The notes under the pieces are model-generated. The model saw nothing but the letters and a program-made list of their open reading frames with translations. It made no database searches and had not been told where the DNA came from. From NCBI GenBank assembly GCA_963966185.1, contig CAWZYM010000225.1:69501-133500 (forward strand): a stretch of 64,000 nt of DNA. The letters are read 5' to 3'. Numbering within the stretch: position 1 is the stretch's first letter; each line of letters starts with the position of its first letter. Position numbers and translations under genes: made by a program. Positions 24,339-34,367 of the stretch are shown one piece after another. This DNA is from Rhabditoides inermis (taxonomy: Eukaryota; Nematoda; Chromadorea; Rhabditida; Rhabditidae).

Positions 24339-24499
24339 AGTGATGATAGGAGACAAGAGGGCAACCCATGGTCCCAGAATGGTACTTTATGACTGATCAC
24401 GAATACACGCACGGACAGAATATATAGTGACATATCTGATCGGACAATCTTCTCATAACATCCCGCTCCACTCGGCGGTTTTACACAACATGAGCTAAT
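24339..24499 (+). repeat. 161-bp direct repeat, copy 2 (interrupted)
   Basis: Copy of 23782-23942 at an offset of 557 bp. It stops where the palindrome-headed element begins; its expected continuation is found at about 25364-25386. Confidence 0.9.
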
Positions 24500-25206
24500 T
24501 AGAGAGGGCGCGCAGCGCCCTCTCTTTTGGCTTAGGATAGGGCTCGCGCTAGAATTTTCAAGAAGCGATATCCAAAAATCATGTTAGCAGGAATGCGAAC
24601 TCATCCAATTTATGTTAGTTAGATTCGCACGGTTCCGTAGGCCATATCACTAATTGATGGCATCTTTGTATCTTTTCTCCGAAAGAAATTATGAGCGATC
24701 TCGCGCACCCATGAGGTGAGAGGCCAGCGTGTGGGTGGGTGGGTGGGTGGGTGGGTGGGTGGGTGGGTGGATGTCGTGTCCGGTAACGCTGACTCTCTGC
24801 CGAAAGCGTACTCTCTCGGCGTTTTCTGCGCGTGTTCTCCAACTAGCACTTTGAGTGTAGTTCACCTCGCCGCCGCCAGCGTCTAATTCGCGCCGGGTTT
24901 GCGTTGTTTTGGGTTCCCTCACTCTGGCTAGCTCTCTCTCCCGGCAGGCGGGCAGGGCACGCAGAGAAATTAACGACAGAGCTTGGGAATCAGAAACAGA
25001 AGAAATTTCTATGAAATTCAACAAAAGCACATATATTATCTGTTAAAAAGTACTTGCGTAAAGATATTAAGTTTGTCTTGACCCAATTCAACAAAAGCGC
25101 ATGCATAAAACGTTTACAAATACTAACACAAACCTGCGCATAACGGACAGTGGACACTAACAGATGAAATATAACAATACAAATGAATAACGTCATACGT
25201 CCATAT

Positions 25207-25250
<44 letters not shown>

Positions 25251-25366
25251 GGGAGAGAGGCGCAGGTTTGTGTTAGTATTTGTAAACGTTTTATGCATGC
25301 GCTTTTGTTGAATTGGGTCAAGACAAACTTAATATCTTTACGCAAGTACTTTTTAACAGATAATGT
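24500..25366 (+). mobile_element. Composite non-autonomous element: palindromic 5' end plus foldback 3' end, copy 2
   Basis: It begins with the short palindrome GAGAGGGCGC-GCA-GCGCCCTCTC (about 24503-24525). A ~400-bp body shared with 41133-41465 follows, then the foldback arms 25034-25140 and 25260-25366 around a (GA)n loop. A (GGGT)n tract lies at about 24733-24769. No coding capacity. Its extent is set by the interrupted 161-bp repeat. Confidence 0.75.
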
Positions 25367-25385
25367 ACATTCCAATGTCTCACTA

Positions 25386-25445
25386 TGATCACGTGGCGTG
25401 GTGATAAAGCTCTCGCTTTGCAAGTAATGGTTCTCGGGTAGTTAT
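25386..25445 (+). repeat. tRNA-like relic
   Basis: GTGGCGTGGTGATAAAGCTCTC matches the relic at 6411-6475 in spacing and sequence. No cloverleaf closes. Confidence 0.35.
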
Positions 25446-25542
25446 GCAAAGTTTTGTGGTAAAATGAGAACACCAAACGACTACAAGACATTTATTGCGC
25501 GAAAACAGAACATGAGAAAAGTGTTCAAGGGTTGTACTCGAT

Positions 25543-25798
25543 GGGGAGGTTCTTGCGGCGGACCATTCCGTCACCCTGGAACCACTCGCGGCGGAAGGTC
25601 TTGGCGGACATTCAAATCAGCGAGCTGCGATTGGAACAGTAAATTATCAACCGTATTGACTAATCACAGTATTCGTAATAAATTACGCAAATTTGCCTAA
25701 ATTTAGGTGTTTAGTCAACTGCGCTACCACAACCCAATTTTCAACGTGAAGGTCTACTACACGACGCCAAAGGTGGGCGTGGTCAAGGGGGGCGGGTC
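25543..25798 (+). CDS. Putative small two-exon gene, unidentified
   Basis: An ATG at 25543 opens MGRFLRRTIPSPWNH, an Arg-rich start like a mitochondrial presequence. The first exon can splice (donor GTAAAT near 25639, acceptor TTTAG near 25714) in phase to QLRYHNPIFNVKVYYTTPK, which then reads on into a Gly-rich stretch or ends at a GTGGGC donor. The GRF..RRT start and the Q-L-x-Y-x-N-P motif recall the L51/S25/CI-B8 fold of mitochondrial ribosomal proteins such as MRPS25, but this is only a resemblance. I could not place a convincing last exon, so it may be a fragment. The minus strand of exon 1 is also open (MSAKTFRREWFQGDG) and followed by AATAAA, so that reading remains possible. Confidence 0.35.
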
Positions 25799-25959
25799 AA
25801 ACTCGTTCAGATCTGAGACATTCCTTCCTGGTACGCATTCAAAAGGTCGGCGACGGTATCGGAAATGGTGCTGATAGCAGAGCCAAGCTAAAGTCCTCTC
25901 CAATTCTCCAGGAGCACAATTTGTGCGCAAGCATGTTGTATACGCTGCCGTAAACAATT

Positions 25960-26126
25960 TACGAGATTTGGATCATGTTGGATGACTAAGACATCGATCA
26001 AGGATTGCTTTCGTATATTCCAATTTGCGCTGCTTGCGCGCGACCGGTGCAAAATCGCCTTTGCGCACGAATGGTGCGGGGTTATTTGAACTAGAGAATT
26101 GGCGGGAACTTTATGCGGTAACCATG

Positions 26127-26202
<76 letters not shown>

Positions 26203-26930
26203 CCCGTAGAAAGAGAAGATTTGCCAGGTAGTCGTGCATAAACCACGACTACCACGTGAAAGAAAATCGAAATTCAATAACTAATAAATCCCCTCAAATG
26301 AACGGAAAATGTTAAAAGCGATCCGCGAAGAGGGAGGTACACATACTTTCATTCTGGCTAGAGTGGTTGCCTGTTCGCATCAACAGTTTTATAGATGTTG
26401 TGAAAAATATTTTTTTCGCCAGGCGAAACGCCATGCGCTGGCGCTATACAGGCGGTTTCGCGCGGCTATTTCAAATTCGCAAGATACTGGCGATTCGCTT
26501 TTTGTATGACGAAAAAAGTATGACGAGCCCCTTACGTATTACTTGTTGTTTTTTATGTTGCATGTGTCAGCGAACCATGTGCACATTGCAGTTTGAAGTT
26601 AAACATAATGAGAATTAGAAAAAATGAAAGATTCGAGAAAAATGTTTTTTCTCGAATCAAACAAGAGGAAGCACATTAGGGGTTACGGTAGAACACATTC
26701 ATTCCATCTCTACTGCAAATCCCAAATCGGCGGAGAGAATCCATTGCTACGCCGCGAGGCGAGCACAAGGCAAAACCATCCACATCAGAGCAAATCACAT
26801 GTAAATGCTATACCTAAGACTTAATCATATGGAGTTGTTTACTGCGTGGATAGGATGAGCTGGTGTTTATGGGAAGTAACATAACTATGAAAGAAACGTA
26901 AGGCAAGAAACGTATATTTGGAGGCAATGA
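25960..26930. other. Spacer with GA tract and a perfect short hairpin
   Basis: No gene recognised. It has a (GA)n tract at about 26130-26200 and, near 26630-26660, a perfect inverted repeat with stem GATTCGAGAAAAA and a loop of a few bases. Confidence 0.5.
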
Positions 26931-26932
26931 AT

Positions 26933-28359
26933 TTATATGTGTGTTTGTGACGCAATGTAAAAGATTTTTTGAACCTCCACACTGCTCGATTTTTTTCTAA
27001 AAGCGTTACAGGTTGTTACATGATCAATAACAATACTGTGGTACCTATTCGAATGCAGGCATTGCGGCAGAAAGTTTGCGGCGTACATGCGAAACGTTGC
27101 GTTAAAGTAGAGAAAGCATATGTTACTGGCGGCGGCGTGGAGTGTGAACGCGGGAAACACCCAAAAGTTGTATCCTGAAAGAATGTTTTAGTTGTTCTGT
27201 AGTTTTCGAAGAAAACATGCCATTCACAGCCCATAGTTTGAAAAACATGGCTACAGCACACCATGTAGCCGGAACTACTATGAATATCATAAATATGAGC
27301 ACCTATAGATGCTTCATTTGTTAGTTGTTGCACTGTTTGCATGAAATTCGAACAACTCACTTGTATACACGCTTGAAAAAACAATGCTGCGTGCATTTGA
27401 CGTGTCTTTCTCGAAGAAGATGACTGCCCTCTTTGCAATTTCAAAAAACTGGCAGCTGAAAAGATGCAAAATAGTGGGAAATAGAATAGAAGTAAACACT
27501 GAAATACACTTTTTTTATATCTTGCATGTTGTAGCTTTTATAACTTACGAATATAAAGGCTGCCGGAATTATTGGATCTGGCATAGCATACCACAGTCGG
27601 TTTTTCGTTTCGTTGTATAGTCGCGTGAGGTCGGGGTAACGCTGTATATTTAAATATGGGGACTGTAATTATTCGTTTTCTTACCACTTCATAGTTGTGA
27701 AGAATTTGGAATTGACCCTCTCTTTTGAAATGATAACCCCAGAAGGTGGCGTGAGCTATTGTATACATATATAGTGTTCCATACGCAATACACAATGTCA
27801 ACGTCGACCATCCCTTTACACGCAATAACTATAATAATAATCATAATCAAGAAGATAGTTTTGCAAATTACTGTAAAAAAAATCAATTTATACACTTACG
27901 TTGAATCTGTAAATGAACATCCAAATGAGTGCACACGCCTCAAATGCTATAAGAACTATTATTTCCATCTAAAATGTACATTATTAGGAATTCGCTTTCA
28001 TATGAGACTAAACAATGAGATCTCTAGCGGTCCAGTTAAATAGTTCTGTGATGAAAGTTCGCGCTGCGTGTCCCATTGGAAGGGGAAGAGGAACGATAGG
28101 TGAGTGTAGAGTGAGCATGAGTTCAATAAGCAATGTCCAAAACTGAAGTGATTTTCTGAACTGAGATGGACAATGTCTCACTTACCTGTAGGTTGAGTAA
28201 CATATATTTATAATTGCCAATTTTTCGAGACAAGTGCCGAATGATGAAATAAATGGAGAATATATTGATGGGTAAAGTGATGACCACAGCAGAATGCATG
28301 AATGTGACAGTTTCTTCGAGATCTTCGAAAACGATTGGACAGGACACAGAACAGTCCAT
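26933..28359 (-). CDS. Nematode serpentine chemoreceptor (Srh/Sri-like 7TM)
   Basis: Exons read from high to low coordinates. Exon 1 (28359-28186) gives MDCSVSCPIVFEDL, then a first membrane segment with LPINIFSIYFIIRHL and MLLNLQ. Following exons give WTLLIELMLTLHSP, then EIIVLIAFEACALIWMFIYR, a block with GYHFKREGQFQILHNYEV, then YPDLTRLYNETKNRLWY and PDPIIPAAFIF. Next comes a segment with SSRKTRQMHAALFFQACIQ, VLIFMIFIVVPATW, and finally FWVFPAFTLHAAASN. This order and the PIN..Y and LLNL motifs are those of Str-superfamily receptors, closest by eye to srh/sri. These act as chemosensory GPCRs in sensory cilia. The first six junctions keep phase zero. I could not make the last junction (near 27178) keep phase, so the gene may be frameshifted there. 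A TTCTTTACAG acceptor lies ~23 bases before the ATG. Confidence 0.7.
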
Positions 28360-28419
28360 TCGGGCAGCGCTTCGCGACTACTGTAAAGAAAACCTCACTG
28401 ACTGATACTAAGCAAAACA

Positions 28420-29095
28420 CGACTGATTACTGATATTAATGATGTACAATGTGTCTGACTTACACAAGACGAAAAACTGAAAACAATCGCATTTGTATTT
28501 GCGCAAGAAAGCGGAATTGTATTCATTTTCAAGATACAATAGAATATCGTGTCATTTACGATTCCAGTAGGTGTTTTGCATATTAAAAACACTACATTAT
28601 GAATTATGAACACATTTCGAACATAACTGTAGGCTATTACCCCCTTTCATCTTACGGCAAATCGCATTAGAGATCTCTAGGCAATCTATTTAGGCATCTC
28701 CTCCAGAAAACTGGGCGCTGTGCGATAAGTTTTGAAAAAAGTGATAAAGTTCCGGAGTTTTCCCATTGGTTATCGACACAAAGTTTTTGAACTCTAATTA
28801 GAAAACGTCTGGTTCATGCCTCAAGTGCTACGGAAAGAGTGCCTCATATGTCGGGTTTATCGCAAGCAAGCCTCAATTGTCTGTTTTTTGTACATGTAAT
28901 AAGTATGTGTTTAAGTTGAATTATGTTCTTTATCTATATTAGTTATCATGTTCTATATCTATAGGCGCCACCAATACCGTGCGCGTCTCGGTCAATGCTG
29001 CGAAGCAGTCACCACCAAAGTCTTTTTTCACATGCGTGTGTTTGTCTCCAGAAAACCTTTTGCAGTCCAAGTCTGGGTTCGTCTCTCCCTCCACG
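28420..29095. other. Spacer
   Basis: AT-rich, nothing recognised. It probably holds the upstream region of the chemoreceptor gene. Confidence 0.35.
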
Positions 29096-29134
29096 TAAGG
29101 CGCTGTCAGCATGGCAGCTCGCACCGGCATTCAC

Positions 29135-29430
29135 CCACCATCCGAGTTTGTCTCGTCCGGTGATGAGACAAACCGGGCATCCGAGTTTGCCTCGTCGGCC
29201 GCGACAAATCGGGCGGTCGGGTTTGCCGTGTCAGGCAATAGTCCACGACAAACTGGCCGGCCGGGTTTGTCGTGGCATCGATCAGCCACGGCAACAGACA
29301 CTTTTCTTGTATTTTCCGTATATTCAGGACAAATCAATCAGTTTGCCATGCCGACGGACTTTGTAGCATCAACTCGAAACATTTCTATCGCACAGCAGAT
29401 GAATACCTGAAAGCACGAAAAAAAGTGTTT
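29135..29430 (+). mobile_element. Dispersed repeat family B, copy 2
   Basis: It matches the body of 17870-18145 read on the other strand, including GTGGCATCGATCAGCCACGG, the TATTCAGGACAAATCAATCAG region and the CTCGAAACATTTCT end. Just upstream, GGGTTCGTCTC near 29072 may be the remnant of a tRNA-like head. Confidence 0.7.
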
Positions 29431-29809
29431 TTAGACGCCTCATATGCAAAGAGAGGAATGCAGTCACGTCTCCAGACATCCGTCTTCTTATCCGATATCG
29501 AGTGTAAGGCTTTGATCCATTCTTGAACGCGTGAGCCTTATGGACCACCTTGCGTCTACCGTCACACTGAACGGCTCCGGATATCGATCGATAACAGCAG
29601 CGTACTTCTCTTCCGGGTGCCGCCGTTGCCCTTCGCGGGTGCCGCCGTTGCCCTTCAATTCGCCTTCGCTTTGTACCTTCCTTTCCTCCAATTGAGAATC
29701 CGCGCTTTGCCGACTAGTTGCACTTCCACAGGCTTATTTAGCGTTGCCTTATAGTCTCACAGTGAACGGCTTCAAATTGATAATTCGTCGATACTCCACG
29801 AAATATCCA

Positions 29810-30045
29810 GGCGGCAGCGACGGTGACTTTCATTGTCGTCGGGTGGTCATTCGAGGGAGCGCGGGAAGGGGCAACCTCGCGGGGACGGGAAAATGAGAAG
29901 ATCATCGAGTTCCGATTCTACTCGACGGGAGGACTTTCGAGCAGACGTCATTCGAGCAGACAGCGCGCTTCCATCACTACATCCGCCCGCAGGCCAGGCC
30001 AGACATCACCTCGTTCTGCTCACAGCTGAACGGTATCATTCAGGT
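29810..30045 (+). pseudogene. Decayed ERI-1-like 3'-5' exonuclease exon
   Basis: One frame reads TFIVVGWSFEGARE then ENEKIIEF. The frame then shifts by one base (near 29911-29914) to ILLDGRTFEQTSFEQTARFH, HYIRPQARPDITSFC and SQLNGIIQ, ending at a GTACGG donor. This follows the start of DEDDh exonucleases of the ERI-1/ERI1 group (V-D-F-E, I-I-E-F-P, H-x-Y-V-R-P, F-C-x-x-L-x-G-I-x-Q). Enzymes of this group trim RNA; ERI-1 degrades small RNAs and processes 5.8S rRNA. The DFE catalytic motif here reads WSFEG, so the metal-binding Asp is lost. No further exons are found, so it is a gene fragment. Confidence 0.55.
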
Positions 30046-30059
30046 ACGGTAGCTAGAAT

Positions 30060-30459
30060 AGTGAGTAGTAATTAGGAGCCTTTTTGTCACAGGCGCACGC
30101 ATGAGAGAAAGACGCAAGCGAGAGAAAGGTCAAACTCCTTTTCAGACTCCTTTTAAAGAGAGCATATCTACATAGGACGATCAAGACCTCCCCTATATTG
30201 CCTACTTGAATCACGACGCCGACGCTTTTGATGCTCGCTCTGACCCCATACATCACTGACACTCACAAATAGCGGCCGCTCCAACATATCGCATGACGCA
30301 TGACCCATCATTGCCGATAGAGAAAAGTACACTAATTGCAACCATGGCGTGAGAGTGAAAACAGGTTGCACAGAGAAGCGTTCGCAAATCAGTATTACAA
30401 CGTTAGTACCGCCCCAATTGACACCTTCCTTAAAAGGGAGAAAATGTGAGACTTTTAAA

Positions 30460-30460
<1 letters not shown>
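30060..30460. other. Spacer before the hexanucleotide array
   Basis: No gene recognised; short open frames only. Confidence 0.35.
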
Positions 30461-30545
<85 letters not shown>

Positions 30546-31095
30546 ACGCACACGCACACGCACACGCACACGCACACGCACACGCACACGCACACGCACA
30601 CGCACACGCACACGCACACGCACACGCACACGCACACGCACACGCACACGCACACGCACACGCACACGCACACGCACACGCACACGCACACGCACACGCA
30701 CACGCACACGCACACGCACACGCACACGCACACGCACACGCACACGCACACGCACACGCACACGCACACGCACACGCACACGCACACGCACACGCACACG
30801 CACACGCACACGCACACGCACACGCACACGCACACGCACACGCACACGCACACGCACACGCACACGCACACGCACACGCACACGCACACGCACACGCACA
30901 CGCACACGCACACGCACACGCACACGCACACGCACACGCACACGCACACGCACACGCACACGCACACGCACACGCACACGCACACGCACACGCACACGCA
31001 CACGCACACGCACACGCACACGCACACGCACACGCACACGCACACGCACACGCACACGCACACGCACACGCACACGCACACGCACACGCACACGC

Positions 31096-31147
<52 letters not shown>

Positions 31148-31194
31148 ACGCACACGCACACGCACACGCACACGCACACACACACACACACACA
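30461..31194 (+). repeat. (CACACG)n hexanucleotide array with (CA)n ends
   Basis: Runs of CA at 30463-30534 pass into about 94 regular CACACG units (30535-~31102), then CA, a further short CACACG block and CA again. All six frames are open, which explains the His-Ala, His-Thr, Cys-Val and Arg-Val frames. It is not the TTAGGC nematode telomere repeat. Alternating purine-pyrimidine sequence of this kind can form Z-DNA. Confidence 0.95.
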
Positions 31195-31389
31195 ACGAAA
31201 ATGACCTTTCACTGGGATTTCAAAAAGATTAGGAATGTTCCTACTCTTGAATTGATAAGGATATTTCACAAACTGATTGCGTACATGATTGCGTCGGTCA
31301 CTCGTATTCAACTACACACTCGTCTAGATATTCCCCTGTCAGTGCGCACATATGCACAAGCTGAAAAGGCGAAAGTCCAGCTCGCGACA

Positions 31390-34260
31390 TTCAAACTCTG
31401 ATCAAACTATACAAACAATCCATCGACAAATGTCCAGAAGCGACTCTCGAGAAAAAGGGCGAGATACTTTTCAACGCCTGCGGTATAGAAATTGATGCCA
31501 CACCGGATCTAACTACAACTGCCGTCTTGCAAGAGAAACTAAAGGCCCACTACAAATTCATCATCTACAACTTGCACGGAAAAGTTTTATTCAAGGATTC
31601 ATCGATTTGCCAGCCGCTACCGACAATTATACTCGCATACGATCCGTTTGATCACACATTTTTTCGGATTGTAAAACAAGAAGACTTTTTTCCCGGGAAG
31701 CACTTTCTATGCCAAAAATGTAACAAGTTCTATCGGCGATCGATGTATCATCCATGCAAGTTTCGATGCAGATTGTGTAAAGGATATGCAAATGATTGCA
31801 ACGAGGGAATGAACATTATGTACTTGCGACGACTGTTCTCAGACATTTCACTCGGCCAACTGTCACCAACGTCACATGGAGAAGAAGGAGCATCGCAAAT
31901 CAATATGTAAACTGTTTCACAAATGCCTCAAATGAAAAATCGTCTACAAAACTTACAATAAGCACGACTGCATCAATAACAAGTGGTGTGCACGTTGTAA
32001 AAGGTTCGAGACTGCACAGCATAACCATACATGGGACGTACCGGGCAAGAAGCAGCGTCAAAAGTTTCTGGACAAACAAGAACATTTCAAGTTTCTATGC
32101 TGGGACATTGAAACGGCTGGCATCTCGAGGGAAGGCGCGCGGCTGCTGCAAGAACGATTTCCGACGACGCCTGCCGCGACTCCTGAAGAAAGAGAAGAGC
32201 TACTCGAGATTTTACGACAACATCGACTCGCAAATTCCTATGCCGTAATGATCGTCTCACATTGATGATGTTTCAATTAACTGTGAAATTTGCGGAGAAA
32301 AGCAAAAAATATTCACGCTTGGCGCAGAGGATCTAGAGGACAAATGTATGAGGGACTTTGTGCACTACATTTTACACGATAAAAATGAAGCAGTTTCGCA
32401 GGGACACACTCCAAAAGTCGTGGCAAACGGCCGAACCCTCTTCAACGTCGTGTTTGGACTGTCTAAAGCACATCCATATCTCAACACTGTACAGCTACGT
32501 GACTCTTATAAAATTATGAGCATGCCCCTACACTCATTCTCATCGTCGTTTGATATAAAAGGAGACATAAAAGGAACCTATCCTTTTTATCTTGCATGTA
32601 AAGAAAACGCCGACTACACATTAGAGACTATGCCTAGCCCGGAGCTGTTTGGAGCGAGTGGAATGAAGATTGGAGCAAGAGAAAAGTTTGACAAGTGGTA
32701 CGAGGCCAACAGGAACCGCCTGTTCAACCACCGTGTCGAACTGGAAAAGTATTGCATCAACGACGTGAAACTGTTACGATTAGGACTACTTGCCTTTCGA
32801 GCATGCTGTCTCGCTAGGGGACAGCTGGACCCATTCACGCACAATCTGACTATCGCATCATATACGCTGCTTCTTTTTCGATTGAAATATCTACAGAGTA
32901 GTCTACACGTAGCTGCATTTCCCGAAAGAGGTTACACCACTGCTCTTAATCAGAGCTCCATCGCACTCAAGATGCTCAACTGGCTAAACTATAGCGAACA
33001 TAAACACATCAGACACAAAATGAATGGGGGAGAGAATGCGGTCAGAATTTTTGGAGAGCGGAGCAAATACATTGATGGATATGAGAAAGTAGGCGGAGAA
33101 AAACATGCATACGAGGTTTACGGATGCCTACATCACGGACACCCTCTATGCGTGGATCTGGACGACTTGCACCCTCTCACAAAAATACCGCTGAGGGATC
33201 ACTACACAAAAAACGATAGAGAGGGAAAAGAAGCTGATAGACGGCGGATTCAAACTACATACATACTGGGAGTGCGACATTCATCGAATGAAGGCTGCCA
33301 TCAGCGAAATGAAATCCTACTTTGCCACCTCTAGTCCTTTTGACATCATCCGTCCGAGGGAGAGCTTTTTTCGGAGGGCGTACCCAAGTCATTCGCGGAT
33401 ACGCCAAATCGACAGAGAGTATGAAGCTCAGCTACTTTGACGTCAATTCGTTGTACAGCAGGATTCTATTCGACACCAACTTTCCTCTAAGACATCCGAA
33501 AATCTACAACAATGACTTTCCGATGGACGGCAGCAAGTTTCCCGAGTTTGCGCTGGTCAAGTGCAGCGTGCTGCCTCCGAAACACCTTTATCATCCGCTA
33601 CTCTCTGCGAAAGTTGGTTAAAACAGTTTGCTACTGTTCACACTTTGCAGAAGCTGCTCACTTTTAAAAGAGATTAGGTGCAAGCACTCAAGAGACGATA
33701 GAGTGCTTCACGGAACCTGGAACTCGTGTGAGCTGAACAAGTCCCTCGAATTGGGGTATGAGATACTCTCAGTGCAGAAAATGTGGGTATGGAGTGAAGG
33801 TGACACACTGACACTACTTGATGCGACCATTCATCTCTGACTGGTATGGACTTAAGCTGGAATCGTCAGGATACCCTAGGTGGATCAAGAGTGAAGAAGA
33901 CAAGTTGAAATACATTGCGCAAATTCGCGAGCAGTTCAATGTTGAGGTTGACAAAAAGGTGTTAGACAAGGGTAAAAATGCTAGCATCTTGTGCAAAGCA
34001 GATCCTTAATGCGTCGTGGGGGAAATATGGAGAGCGGCCGGATAAGACAAATACGTTTAATGGCAACGGCGGATTCCACCAAGAGATTTTGGACATTGCA
34101 AACGACGACACGTTCACAGTACAGTCATTGGATGTGACAGACAAGTGTACAATAATGACCTACAGAAACGTAACGGAGACTGACGAGGTGACTTATGGAA
34201 ACGTCGCATTTGCATCGCTCGTCACGGCCAAGGCGCGACTCTACCTCTATCAGTAAAGGG
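31390..34260 (+). pseudogene. Polinton/Maverick-type protein-primed DNA polymerase B, broken
   Basis: An N-terminal Cys/His-rich zone (FLCQKCNKF, CRLCKGYANDC; 31700-32030) leads to FKFLCWDIETAG, the exonuclease I motif (32090-32123). Further on are YCINDVKLLRLG (32750), YFDVNSLYSRIL (polymerase motif A, ~33434) and SCAKQILNASWGKYG (motif B, ~33982). I do not see the motif C aspartates, so the 3' end is missing. Breaks: a TGA codon near 31935, a frame change near 32255, another near 33215, and a degraded zone at 33620-33830. Intact relatives copy large protein-primed DNA transposons. No capsid, integrase or protease gene lies nearby, so only the polymerase remains. Confidence 0.8.
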
Positions 34261-34367
34261 GTGATGAAGTGATGAAGTGATGAACTTTCCAGGACACCCG
34301 ATACAAGTGTATGTCCATCTCGGTGCGGTGCAAGATTTAGTTAGCATGTCATGTTTAGAAAAAAGTG

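Noticed and set aside
30461..31194. Internal telomere-like repeat
   Set aside because: The unit CACACG is not the nematode TTAGGC repeat or a simple variant of it.
30168..31401. Long open frames of 246-350 codons over the CACACG array
   Set aside because: A six-base repeat without stops is open in every frame. The His-Ala, His-Thr, Cys-Val and Arg-Val products are artefacts.
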